Shown here: positions 32,689-42,030 of the stretch, piece by piece | How the letters are laid out: every line of letters starts with the position of its first letter | How positions within the stretch are numbered: the first letter of the stretch is position 1 | Assembly (NCBI GenBank): GCA_020744425.1 | Contig: JAGMUV010000001.1 | Location: forward strand, 7,130,001 to 7,194,000 | DNA: 64,000 bases | Reading direction: 5' to 3' | Source of the DNA: Dactylonectria macrodidyma | Lineage: Eukaryota; Ascomycota; Sordariomycetes; Hypocreales; Nectriaceae | Notes under the pieces: generated by a model | The model's database searches: none | Seen by the model: only the letters and a program-made list of their open reading frames with translations | Told to the model about the DNA's origin: nothing | Made by a program: the position numbers and the translations under genes

Positions 32689-33979
32689 TGAAAATTAGGC
32701 TGATGGATTAAGGATCACGGGAAAGGGCAAATTTGACGTCATCGGGATTGTAGAGGAAGGTTGTCTCGCGCATTTGCTGTGTGATTTGGAGTATTCATGT
32801 CAAAGGTTATTGAAATTTTTCTAAATTGGGAAACTCGTGTGGTTAGCAGCTAGAAGCAAATCCACAGACAAAATACTCTCTACTTGTGCTATCTAGTGAA
32901 TAGTGGGTGGACGGGGGAAAAGAACTGCTCGGTCTGTAATAAATAAGCGGGTGCCCTTGACCGACAGCCTAGTTGTTGAATGGTGGCAAAAGGAAGCTTA
33001 TGGAAGTAGCTTGAAAGACTGATAAATATTGTCGTCAAAGATGACAGTTGCCACCTATTGCTACAGGCTTAGCAAGCAACTTCCAGTTGATTCTACATAG
33101 CACAAAAAAGGCATATAGAGCTTGCTCTAAAACCTCGAGTAGCAAGCGGGGGACAGAGAAGACACACAACAAGATGAATAACACACAATGCACTCCAATA
33201 TCTGACAGTTACAGTAAAACTGCTTTGGTGCACTCACTTGTTTGGTGCACTCGCTTATCACATACGTTATCTTAATGTATGATTTTATCAGTGAATGAAT
33301 TCCTTCAGCCCTAGGAGATTTATTAGTATCTATCCTCTATGATTCTAGAAGCTACCTGCCTTGAGGTAGCAATATTGCCGAAATGCAAGTGCTTATCTAC
33401 CCATGCTTTAACAATCCTCTCTTTGTATCAATGTCGTCTGTAGGGTCAGGGTTGAGGGCACCATGAAAGTCTCAGTCAAATCCAAGCGTTGGCCAAATAA
33501 TAGAATAAAAACCTATGTAAAATCCACTACAACGATAAATAAAATAAAAATCAGATCAAACAATAGGAAATAGTAATAGCAAGTTATTCAAAATTTAAAA
33601 TAATGCTTATCGCTTTATTTAGGTATTTTATTGCTAATTTAATACGAAATCGAAGTCCTTAAGATTTTGCTTATATAATATCATGATAATCTTATCAGTA
33701 GCTAATAGAAGTGACTAATGTGATTGCGCTTAAATGCAGACAGTATCTATAATGAATTCCTCGAGATAATATAATTAAGTTTAAATGCGGACGGTCCTAC
33801 TCTATATAACCAGGCTTCCTAGATTCTGAAATTAATACACAGCCCCTCCTCTAGCTTAGGGTTAGGAGCAGAGTCGGCTCCAAACTATTAACGTGGGGTA
33901 TGAGATAGTGAGTAACGGTGCCTCTACTTAATCATTTTCCCGCTGAAATAACTGCCTTGATATTCGCAGAGGTTCTACC
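32689..33979. other. Intergenic, AT-rich, with one orphan TIR
   Basis: No supported gene. From ~33480 on the composition is AT-rich with stops in all frames. The single transposon arm at 33227-33270 is listed separately. The last bases (33975-33979, CTACC) are the target duplication of the following retrotransposon. Confidence 0.5.
33227..33270. repeat. Orphan arm related to the 14.3-kb MITE
   Basis: GGTGCACTCACTTGTTTGG then TGCACTCGCTTATCACATAC and GTTAT aligns base for base, with scattered substitutions, to the right arm of the MITE at 14702-14746. No partner arm was found nearby. Confidence 0.55.
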
Positions 33980-34433
33980 TGTGACGGTCAAGGTTCCCAA
34001 CGTAGTAAACCGTAACCCGACTGGTTTATGTTGGCAGCTGAAACGGGGCGTAACGTACTGAGCGTAGGGTGGCGAATCACGTCTGATAATGTCAAGAAGT
34101 ATTCTTGAGTAATCAAATTGTATTGAAAGCTGGAGAGCTATCTGGACATAGGGAAGTGGGAATGAGTGAAGCTATATATACTATTCTGGTCTGCTTGGTC
34201 AATCGTGGCCGAACGTGCTCTTGTTCGACCATTTAAGGTTAAGGTTTCAATGGGAGCGATGGAGCGCGAGGAGCGTTGCTCCCTCGTTCCCATCGCTCCT
34301 GTCGCTCCATCGCTCCTTCCCTGATTCGCCCGTGAGGCTGACTCATCAGCCTCGCCGCTTGGTTCTCAAGGTCCAAGGGTTTTGCCACCCTTCGCCACTT
34401 GGTCCCTTGGACGCCTTAGCTTGGGTCGTGACA
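33980..34433 (-). repeat. 3' LTR of the intact Gypsy element
   Basis: 454 bp, TGTGACGG...CGTGACA as read on the plus strand. Contains a GC-rich GAGCGATGGAGCG-like self-complementary stretch (34255-34320). Confidence 0.92.
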
Positions 34434-34450
34434 CGATGTCTCCCTCCCAA
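34434..34450 (-). promoter_or_regulatory. Polypurine tract candidate
   Basis: On the minus strand the bases just before the 3' LTR read TTGGGAGGGAGACATCG, a purine-rich run in the right place to prime plus-strand DNA synthesis. Confidence 0.6.
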
Positions 34451-34534
34451 TGGTCTTGTCCTCAAGGCCGTAGCTCCCCACTTGTGTTGGTTCGTCAAAT
34501 TTCCTTTCCTTCGTCCTGTCATCATGCTGACAGT

Positions 34535-35216
34535 ATGTCGGGCAGAGTCGTGAAACGTTCGACAGCGCGAAAAAATCGAGAAGTCGAAACTCTCGCAGAG
34601 TTCGTTGAAATTTTCGGTGTCGAAATGACGCCGTGTGCTTTTTGCGCCCGCACCGGGCGTCCCTGCATTGTTGGGCCGGGTTCCTCTCGTTGTTCTGAAT
34701 GCGTGAAGGCTCATCAATCGTGTGAGCGCTCAGGTTCCGAGGCCGCGACTCATGGGTGTCCTTCCTTGGTTGCTTTTCTGGTGTTTGTGCTGACTCACCC
34801 TCCTAGTCCTTAGAATCGTTCGTGAGAAGAAAAAGTTGCGTCAACAGCGTTTGGACACTCGAAACGAGTTGGCCGCCCTCCGTAGCTCCCTGGAGTTGTC
34901 ACAAAAGATGGTCCAGGACACCCAGGCTCAAATTATGGCGGCTTTTGCGAAGCTGGAGCGGATTGAAAAAATGGAGGATCATTTGGAGGAGAAAGGTATT
35001 CCTGCGGCGGAGGCCATGGATGCGAGAGAGGTGGAAGATTTAGATGAATTGGATCGTCTTGAAACGGAGGAGCGTCAAGGTGCTGAGGCGGGTTTCCTGG
35101 ATGCTGCTCAGCTTCCACCGGATGTGTTGGATACTATCGATTGGAATTCTTTGAGCTTTTCCGCTGGTTTCGACGCGGTGGTTGGTGAAAGTTCTTCAGC
35201 AAACGTTGGGCATTGA
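34535..35216 (+). CDS. Antisense retrotransposon gene: Zn2Cys6-like cluster plus coiled coil
   Basis: Lies inside the Gypsy element on the strand opposite to gag-pol, between the 3' LTR and pol, overlapping the 3' end of pol by 83 bp. Exon 1 is 34535-34755 and exon 2 is 34814-35216; the 58-bp intron has a GTGTCC donor, a GCTGAC branch-like site and a CCTTAG acceptor, and joins two otherwise incompatible frames. The 207-aa product (MSGRVVKRSTARKN...) has CAFCARTGRPC...RCSECVKAHQSC, i.e. CX2CX6CX8CX2CX6C, the spacing of fungal Zn2Cys6 DNA-binding clusters. It is followed by a basic coiled-coil-like helix (EKKKLRQQRLDTRNELAALR and onward) and an acidic tail. An in-frame ATG at 34436, just beyond the LTR, could add 33 residues. 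Antisense transcription could start in the LTR. Function unknown: DNA or RNA binding is inferred from the motif. Confidence 0.72.
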
Positions 35217-38200
35217 TGAGGTGTTTGGCTGGTTCCCAGGTATTTTCGGCGTCGGTGTACCCTTTCCACTTGACCAGGTATTCCAATCGATTTCCCTTTT
35301 CCTCGTTTCTTCTTGCTTTGAGGATTTTCTCTGGCTCGTATTCTCGTTCGTCTTCAACTTCCATATCGTCGTCGTAGCCTGTGTCGACTTTGATTGTTCC
35401 TTCCGCTGATTCGAGTAATGAAATGTTAAAGACTGGATGGAGCTTGACCTTCGGTGGTAAGTCCAATTTGTAGGTGCTGTCTGAGAGCTTCTTGAGAATT
35501 TTGAATGGTCCGAGGTATTTGAAGTCGAGTTTTTTACTTGGGCGCTTTGTCTCGATGTTTTTTGTGGATAGGTAGACCATGTCTCCCTCCGAAAAAGTCG
35601 GTCCTTCCGATCTTTTCTGGTCGTAGTAGCGCTTCATTCGTTCTCGTACGAACTCGAGTTCCGTCCTCAGTTCCGTGTGTAGTTCTCTCAACTTGTCCGC
35701 TTCGAGGATTGCTTTGACGTTTTGGATTCCATCGTATGAGTCTCTATACGGGTCTGGTGTGTAACCAAATAACGCGTAAGCTGGTGTGGTCTTGATGCTT
35801 TCTTGGAGTGAGGTGTTGTAAGCGAACTGAGCCATAGGCAGCAGTTTTGCCCAATTGTTCTGCTCGTAGTTGATGTAACATCGTAGGTATGTTTCCACAA
35901 TCTGGTTGACTCGTTCCGTCTGTCCATCTACCTGGGGTCGGTAGGCCGTTGACATTCGTGGGTGCAGTCCTAGTTGAGCCATGAGGCCTTTCCAGAACTT
36001 AGAATCCAATGTTGATCCTCTGTCAGAGATGATCTCGTCAGGCATTCCGTGTACGCTAACAATATTTCGCATGAATATGTAGGCAAGCTGTTCGGAATCC
36101 GTCTGTTCGTTGAATGGTAGAAAATAGGAAAACTTCGTTAATCGGTCAACGATTACGAGTATGCTGTCGTAGTGTACTCCTGTAGCGGGGTCTTCTGAAA
36201 TCGGTAGTTTGGTAATAAAATCCATAGTGATCGATTGCCAAGGTCGCTCTGCGACTTCCAATGGCTTGAGCTTGCCGTAGGGCTTATGCCGTCGTGCTTT
36301 GGTGCGTGCACACAAGTCACATCGTTGTAGTACCGTCTGCACCACGTTTTTCATTTTCGGGAATTCATAGGTTCGTTTGAGTCGTTCCATCATCTTGGCT
36401 ATTCTGGGATGTCCGTGCAGTCTGTGTTCATGGATGTGTTTGACCAGAGCTTCTTGAAGGTGTGTTGGTACTTGCATTTTCCCCGTTTTTTCTTCTTCTG
36501 CAATGTCCTGGTTGTGTTCGTAAATCCCATGGAACAGTTGTTCTTCCGTGATTTTGTCGATAAAAGCGATTCTTCGAGTTTCCATGAGTTTTGCCTGCTG
36601 GATGTAGGCTACTTGTCGTTGTTCATAGTGACCTTCTGGCGTCTGGTGCAGGATTTGATCTTGCACAATGGTTTGTTCTGTCTTGAAGTCACTTCGTCGG
36701 CTGATAGCGTCAGCTCGTCCGTTCTCTGATCCTTTCCTGTGGATGATGGCATAGTCGAATTCAGAGAGGTATTCAGCGTATCTGAGTTGCCTTCCGCTGA
36801 GTTTTTGTGTCGTTGCAAAATGGGATATGTTCTTGTGGTCTGTGTAGACCTTGACCTTGTGCTGACTTCCTAGGAGATAGTGTCGAAATTCCTTAAAAGC
36901 ATTGACAATTGCAAGAAATTCTTTGTCGTAGATAGGATAGTTGAGCTCGGCTCCGTGTAGTTTTCGTGAATAGAAGGCTATTGGATGTAGCTTGCCATTT
37001 CCATCTCGTTGTCCAACTTGGGCCCCTAATGCGTAGTCTGACGCATCAGTCTCTAATTCGACTTCTTTGGCGGGGTCGAATGTGGCTAGAACGGGTTCTT
37101 TCAGGATTGCCTCCTTGAGTGCTTGGAACGCTTCTTCTGCCTTTTGGGTCCAGATGAATCTTGTCTCCTTCTTTGTAAGTTCAGTCAACGGTATTGCGAT
37201 TTTCCCAAAATTGCGTATAAACCTTCGGTAGTAGTTTGCGAATCCTATGAAGGATTGTACTTCCTTAAGGTTCTTCGGTCGTGGCCAATCTCTGACGGCC
37301 GCTATCTTCTTGGGGTCCATCCGAATTTCGTTCGGGCTGATGATGTGTCCCAAGAATTCTACTTCGTGTGTGTGGAATATGCTTTTCTCGGGTTCGACGA
37401 GTAGGTTTGCATCTTGGAGTGCCTTGAGAACTTTATGGACGTGTTCCGTGTGTTCTTCTTCCGTTTCTGAAAAGATTAGGATGTCGTCCAGATAGCATAC
37501 CACAAAGTCGTCGAGATGTTCTCTCAGCACGTGGTTGATCATTCGCTGAAATGCCGCTGGTGCGTTTGTCAAGCCAAACGGCATGACTGCGTATTCAAAC
37601 AGTCCGAATTTCGTTCGAAATGCTGTTTTCCATTCATCTCCTTCCTTGATACGGATAAGGTTGTAAGCTCCCTTGAGATCTAGAGCTGTAAACCATTTCT
37701 TGTTGTGCAGTCTGTCTCGTAGCTCTGTGACTAGGGGCAACGGCGTTCGATCCTTGAGGGTAATGTCGTTGAGTTGCCGATAGTCGATAACGAGTCTGAG
37801 TTTTCCATTCTTCTTGGGCACAAACATGACTGGGTATCCTGCCGAGGACTTGGAGATTCGGATGTATCCTTTCCTCAGCATGTCTTGGAGGTATTCCTTC
37901 AGCGTTCGTAGCTCCACTTCGTTGAGGTTGTAGATGGGATAGAACTTTGGTTTTGTTCCAACTTTTAGTTCTATTTCGAGGTCCCATTCGCTGTGTTCTG
38001 GTAGTCCGGTTTCCAGTTCTTCTTCAAACAGCTTCTGATAGATGCGGTACTGCAAGGGTACGTTCTTGAGCCTTTCTTGTTTGTTGGTTGGTGTATGTCC
38101 TCCTTCGAAAGCTTTCTTCTGAAGCTCGAGGACTTCATCCATTTGCTTGAGTTTGCGTTTGACGAAAGCAATGGTTCTTCTAGTGCGGTTTGCTTCTTTT

Positions 38201-38994
38201 CTCGCACTGATATGTCGTGTCCCTTTGGGTGGTGAGGGGGTTCCTTCCTCATGCCATCCTTCTCCGTCGTCATCGGTAGAAGGTTGAGATCTCAATTCAT
38301 CGTCTGACTCGTCGTCATCGTTGGAGAGTGCGTCGTTCCATTGCCGCACCTGGCCAGTTCTCCAATCAATCCATGGGTTGTACTTGTACAGCCATTTGTA
38401 ACCTAGGACCAAATCGTGGCTCATGGCAATCACATCGAACGTGATTCCTTGATTTCTTTCGTCGATTTGGACTTTGAGGTGATCAATCTCTCGGTCTACT
38501 CGTCCTCCATTCGAGGTGAACGGTTGTCCCTCCAGGTTCTCGGCTCTGTACGGTCTCTTCTTGTACTTCCATCTGAGTCCAAGTTCGTTGACCACTTCGG
38601 GGTCCATGTAGTTCTCTTCTGCACCGCTGTCTACCAAAGCGTTATACTCCTTTCCGCGTATTCGTACTGAGAGGTTGAACGACTTCTGTCGCTGTCCGGG
38701 TTTTCCTGCACTTCTGAGTGCCCTTGTAGGGAGTTCTTCCCTAATTTCGCCCGCCTGCGGCCCTCCTACAGGTGGCGTTCGTCGTTTGGGTTCCCGAGTG
38801 TTGCATTGTCTCTCGATAGTCGTCGTCGTTCTTGTCGAGACTTCCTGCTCTCCCCTCGCAGGGTTCGTTCCGTGAGGAATCGAGATTCTTTGCTTGTGAC
38901 TTCTTCCGTGTCCGACAGATATTCTGAATCTTGTTCGGACTGTCCCTTGGAGTTGTTTTCGGGGTGTTCTTGTTCGCACTCCTGGCTCCTCCAC
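35134..38994 (-). CDS. pol: Gypsy Pol polyprotein (PR-RT-RNaseH-IN-chromodomain)
   Basis: A 1286-codon open frame. In order: aspartic protease near residue 122 (ALVDSGAEENYM); reverse transcriptase with LVIDYRQLNDITLKDRTPLP, FTALDLKGAYNLIRI, MPFGLTNAPAAFQR and the catalytic YLDDILIFS near residue 500; RNase H with ELETDASDYALGAQVGQ and YTDHKNISHF; integrase with HEHRLHGHPRIAKMMER, CDLCARTKARRH zinc-finger halves, and the catalytic triad in ITMDFITKLP, IISDRGSTLDSKFW and the following E; and a chromodomain near residues 1205-1260 (LEYLVKWKGYTDAENTWEPA). No stop or frame break. It begins inside gag in the -1 frame (overlap at least 229 bp) with no ATG at its edge, so it is probably made as a Gag-Pol fusion by -1 frameshifting. 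Confidence 0.94.
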   Translation of the reverse strand: MEEPGVRTRTPRKQLQGTVRTRFRISVGHGRSHKQRISIPHGTNPARGEQEVSTRTTTTIERQCNTREPKRRTPPVGGPQAGEIREELPTRALRSAGKPGQRQKSFNLSVRIRGKEYNALVDSGAEENYMDPEVVNELGLRWKYKKRPYRAENLEGQPFTSNGGRVDREIDHLKVQIDERNQGITFDVIAMSHDLVLGYKWLYKYNPWIDWRTGQVRQWNDALSNDDDESDDELRSQPSTDDDGEGWHEEGTPSPPKGTRHISARKEANRTRRTIAFVKRKLKQMDEVLELQKKAFEGGHTPTNKQERLKNVPLQYRIYQKLFEEELETGLPEHSEWDLEIELKVGTKPKFYPIYNLNEVELRTLKEYLQDMLRKGYIRISKSSAGYPVMFVPKKNGKLRLVIDYRQLNDITLKDRTPLPLVTELRDRLHNKKWFTALDLKGAYNLIRIKEGDEWKTAFRTKFGLFEYAVMPFGLTNAPAAFQRMINHVLREHLDDFVVCYLDDILIFSETEEEHTEHVHKVLKALQDANLLVEPEKSIFHTHEVEFLGHIISPNEIRMDPKKIAAVRDWPRPKNLKEVQSFIGFANYYRRFIRNFGKIAIPLTELTKKETRFIWTQKAEEAFQALKEAILKEPVLATFDPAKEVELETDASDYALGAQVGQRDGNGKLHPIAFYSRKLHGAELNYPIYDKEFLAIVNAFKEFRHYLLGSQHKVKVYTDHKNISHFATTQKLSGRQLRYAEYLSEFDYAIIHRKGSENGRADAISRRSDFKTEQTIVQDQILHQTPEGHYEQRQVAYIQQAKLMETRRIAFIDKITEEQLFHGIYEHNQDIAEEEKTGKMQVPTHLQEALVKHIHEHRLHGHPRIAKMMERLKRTYEFPKMKNVVQTVLQRCDLCARTKARRHKPYGKLKPLEVAERPWQSITMDFITKLPISEDPATGVHYDSILVIVDRLTKFSYFLPFNEQTDSEQLAYIFMRNIVSVHGMPDEIISDRGSTLDSKFWKGLMAQLGLHPRMSTAYRPQVDGQTERVNQIVETYLRCYINYEQNNWAKLLPMAQFAYNTSLQESIKTTPAYALFGYTPDPYRDSYDGIQNVKAILEADKLRELHTELRTELEFVRERMKRYYDQKRSEGPTFSEGDMVYLSTKNIETKRPSKKLDFKYLGPFKILKKLSDSTYKLDLPPKVKLHPVFNISLLESAEGTIKVDTGYDDDMEVEDEREYEPEKILKARRNEEKGNRLEYLVKWKGYTDAENTWEPAKHLINAQRLLKNFHQPPRRNQRKSSKNSNR

Positions 38995-40472
38995 GGCAGT
39001 CGTTGCTCGTAGAGATCAGGGTCGTTTCCTTCGTCACTAGTTTCAGGATATTCCTCCGCTGGAGTCCTTCGTACCATGGCCACCGTACGTGTTCGTGAAG
39101 ACTCGAGTTCCTTGGTAGGTTTCGGGAAGATAGCATTGACTACTTTTTCGTCCAAGTGGTCGATGCACTTGTCGTCATAGCAATGTATCCATCCGAGATT
39201 CTTGTGATCAGGCTTGGTCGTTCTAATTGCTCGAGTTGCCTCTTCGTCGTCCTGGTTTTGGACTATGTTAACCTGTTTCTTGCCTTGGCTCCTTGGCTTC
39301 TTCGCCTGTTCGCAGTTAGACGAATAATGCCCATACTCGCCGCAATTGTAGCATTTGATCTTGCTGATGTCTCTCGGTCTCCTCTCTCTTCCTTTCTGAA
39401 CGTTCCCCATATTCATGGGTCCGGGTTCAGTGCCGTGAGAGGTGTCAGGCTGTCTCTTTTGTCCCTGGTTGGACTGGTTCTTAGCCTTGTATTGAGGGTA
39501 GTTGTAGTTCCCCTTCTTTTCCTGGCGTCTCGCGAAGTTTCGATTGTCGATCTTGACTGCCGTTTCCATGTAGTTATCCAATGTCATCATAGCCTTGTCA
39601 ATCTTGCAGAGTTCGTCCTTGACATCTTCCTTGAGGCCTCGATAGAACCTATCCTTGAAGTATGTCTCATCCCAAGGTATTCTGGAGGCTACCTGAAGGA
39701 AGTTGGCGACATATTCGGATGCAGCTTTTGTTTGCTTCAGTCTCATCAGTCGATCAGTGGCCGCCTGTACTTCATCTACTTCCCCGAAGACCTTTTTCAT
39801 CCTATCTTCGAATGTGTCGTAGTCTCGAAAGATTGTCATGGTCACATCGCTCGGGCTTCCTCGTACGTAATCGCTGAGGAATGGCTCGAACCATCCTAGC
39901 GCGCTTCCGGTGAGGCAGCTTCCTGCGAACTTGACACGGTTTTCGTGCTTGAAGAATTGCGTGGGGTAGTAGTGAAAGTAGGTGCGTAGCTCCGTCAGGA
40001 ATGTTTTGAGCTTCTTCTGGTCTCCGTCAAACTTGGTTGGTTTGTGAGGCTTGATGATTTCTCCGAGATCTTTCCCTCCATTGGCCTGGTTGGCAAGACT
40101 TTCGATGGTGTTGATTTGTTCGTTCCTGTGTCGGTTCCGTTCTTCATAGGTTCCGACGAGCTTGTCGACCTGTTCCTGCAGGGTCTTGTTATTGTTCCGG
40201 AGCCTCTCGGTTTCTTCCGCCTGCTGTGCCTTGCTAAGCTCGAATTGGGCGAGGTTTCTTTCCTCGATCTGCTTCATTCTTTCAATGGCTCCGTGCTGAC
40301 TTTCGACCACCGCCATGAGGCTCTTGACACGTTCATGTAAGACTCGGATTCTTTTGTCATCGTCTTCATCCGAATCAGACATTCGGACAATGTCTTCTTC
40401 ATGGTCCTTCGGTGGGGAGTCCTGAGGCTGCATTCCCTTGGAGGATTCTCCAGTAGTACCTTTGGCAGGCAT
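38766..40472 (-). CDS. gag: Gypsy Gag capsid protein
   Basis: Predicted 568-aa Gag with ATG at 40472. An acidic start is followed by a coiled-coil region (residues ~40-125, e.g. RVLHERVKSLMAVVESQHG), the retrotransposon capsid domain (residues ~140-310, with FDGDQKKLKTFLTELRTYF and FLQVASRIPWDETYFKDRFY), then a basic stretch and one CCHC zinc knuckle, CYNCGEYGHYSSNCE, near residue 374, for RNA packaging. The C-terminal ~180 residues are polar and acidic and overlap the start of pol. Intact. Confidence 0.93.
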   Translation of the reverse strand: MPAKGTTGESSKGMQPQDSPPKDHEEDIVRMSDSDEDDDKRIRVLHERVKSLMAVVESQHGAIERMKQIEERNLAQFELSKAQQAEETERLRNNNKTLQEQVDKLVGTYEERNRHRNEQINTIESLANQANGGKDLGEIIKPHKPTKFDGDQKKLKTFLTELRTYFHYYPTQFFKHENRVKFAGSCLTGSALGWFEPFLSDYVRGSPSDVTMTIFRDYDTFEDRMKKVFGEVDEVQAATDRLMRLKQTKAASEYVANFLQVASRIPWDETYFKDRFYRGLKEDVKDELCKIDKAMMTLDNYMETAVKIDNRNFARRQEKKGNYNYPQYKAKNQSNQGQKRQPDTSHGTEPGPMNMGNVQKGRERRPRDISKIKCYNCGEYGHYSSNCEQAKKPRSQGKKQVNIVQNQDDEEATRAIRTTKPDHKNLGWIHCYDDKCIDHLDEKVVNAIFPKPTKELESSRTRTVAMVRRTPAEEYPETSDEGNDPDLYEQRLPWRSQECEQEHPENNSKGQSEQDSEYLSDTEEVTSKESRFLTERTLRGESRKSRQERRRLSRDNATLGNPNDERHL

Positions 40473-40517
40473 ATTGTCGAGACTTCGTTATTGCTCAGCG
40501 TGACGCGGCGTACAACT

Positions 40518-40527
40518 GAACAAGAGC
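40518..40527 (-). promoter_or_regulatory. Self-priming primer-binding site candidate
   Basis: On the minus strand GCTCTTGTTC lies 8 nt after the 5' LTR and is the exact complement of GAACAAGAGC inside the LTR (minus sense; 40773-40782 in the 5' LTR). No tRNA 3'-end complement (a TGG start) is seen. Tf1-type chromoviruses prime reverse transcription by folding their own mRNA 5' end onto such a site. The 8-nt gap is unusual. Confidence 0.45.
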
Positions 40528-40535
40528 TTTCAACG

Positions 40536-40989
40536 TGTGACGGTCAAGGTTCCCAACGTAGTAAACCGTAACCCGACTGGTTTATGTTGGCAGCTGAAAC
40601 GGGGCGTAACGTACTGAGCGTAGGGTGGCGAATCACGTCTGATAATGTCAAGAAGTATTCTTGAGTAATCAAATTGTATTGAAAGCTGGAGAGCTATCTG
40701 GACATAGGGAAGTGGGAATGAGTGAAGCTATATATACTATTCTGGTCTGCTTGGTCAATCGTGGCCGAACGTGCTCTTGTTCGACCATTTAAGGTTAAGG
40801 TTTCAATGGGAGCGATGGAGCGCGAGGAGCGTTGCTCCCTCGTTCCCATCGCTCCTGTCGCTCCATCGCTCCTTCCCTGATTCGCCCGTGAGGCTGACTC
40901 ATCAGCCTCGCCGCTTGGTTCTCAAGGTCCAAGGGTTTTGCCACCCTTCGCCACTTGGTCCCTTGGACGCCTTAGCTTGGGTCGTGACA
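40536..40989 (-). repeat. 5' LTR of the intact Gypsy element
   Basis: 454 bp, identical by eye to 33980-34433. Followed by the CTACC duplication at 40990-40994. Confidence 0.92.
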
Positions 40990-41180
40990 CTACCGGTGGA
41001 CATTCTCCAAATCCGACGAATATGTAAGGTATTTCGTACTAGAGCAGCCTCGCTGTTTGCTCGCCACTACTTCCAGACACGCTGTGTCAAGTTTGAGAGG
41101 CGAAGCATAGACACCCTCATCGACATTTCGATACATGCCAGCCTTGCTCGATGTGTTCACACTTTGGAAAATTAGAGGCA

Positions 41181-41438
41181 TGTTAGATGTCACATCTATC
41201 AACTGTTGAGACTGAAGATAAAGTCTCAAAGGCTCGGATGTCTAGTAAACCAGTCTTAAAGACCCGGCTTCCTAACAAGCCGGTCTTGAAGACCCGGATC
41301 CCTTAGGATCCAGTCTACTAAGAACCTTATCATAGCTATGAGGGCAACCTACAAATAGGTCTGCTGCGAGCCCTCAGTTAGATAGAAATAAAGAGCTTCT
41401 ATTTACATCATAATGCACCCTTCCTTTCTAATGCAACA
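41181..41438 (+). repeat. Candidate solo LTR (Copia-like)
   Basis: Starts TGTTAGATGTCACA and ends CTAATGCAACA, so the termini are TGTT...AACA. It holds two ~28-bp tandem units (CCAGTCTTAAAGACCCGGCTT / CCGGTCTTGAAGACCCGGATC type) and an AATAAA near its end. No convincing 5-bp target duplication, so the call is tentative. Confidence 0.5.
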
Positions 41439-41486
41439 TGAGAACACTAGGGCTCCAGGGAGTCACGTAAGCCATAGGGAGCTAGC

Positions 41487-41570
41487 GGGACCCAATAGGC
41501 GCACGGGTACCTGTGCGTATAAAATTTCACGGGACCCGTGCGGATGATGTAAGCGTTGATGGCTAATACT
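41487..41570 (+). repeat. MULE left TIR
   Basis: Contains the palindrome-like GCACGGGTACCTGTGC; the other TIR has the perfect palindrome GCACGGGTACCCGTGC, which differs by one transition. Confidence 0.85.
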
Positions 41571-42030
41571 ATAAATGCGGCTATATAGGGATAACGAATT
41601 CCAATTTAATAATATAACTATAAATGAGATATGGTTACTTAGCTGAATATAATGCCTACTGCTCTTCGATATCTTTTTCATATACTCTCTAGATCTTGCC
41701 CAGCCCTTGTCTACTCGAAAAGGGTTGCACTACTATCTTATCAGCTACTTAGGCATTAAGACGATCGTTCTTAAATATATTCTAGTTAAGATAGGCTATT
41801 ATCTCTTCTTTAGTCTATTCCCTAAGGCCTATTAGTATTATATAGTGCTTAGTCATTTGCTTTTAGTTAAGGCATTAATTATAATTAGCTTTATTATATT
41901 ATAAAGGCAGACCTATTGCCTTCTAATACTGCTAGTTAGTCTTAATACTATTATAAGGCTATGCTTTACACTAAGCTTCTCTTATTATAATATATTTCTA
42001 ATAGATAGCTTATGGGTTATTATATCTTAA

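Larger units (their letters stand above)
33980..40989 (-). mobile_element. Intact Ty3/Gypsy chromovirus, 7010 bp
   Basis: Complete LTR retrotransposon on the minus strand: two 454-bp LTRs (identical by eye), perfect 5-bp target duplication CTACC (33975-33979 and 40990-40994), an uninterrupted gag, an uninterrupted pol with protease, reverse transcriptase, RNase H, integrase and C-terminal chromodomain, and an extra spliced gene on the plus strand between pol and the 3' LTR. There are no RIP-type stops, in strong contrast to the neighbouring element at 43.6 kb. Identical LTRs mean very recent insertion. Chromodomains of this class steer integration toward heterochromatin. It is the only element in the window that looks capable of movement. 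Confidence 0.93.

Noticed and set aside
39156..39899. 247-codon plus-strand ORF inside gag
   Set aside because: Hydrophobic shadow of the gag coding strand; no domain.
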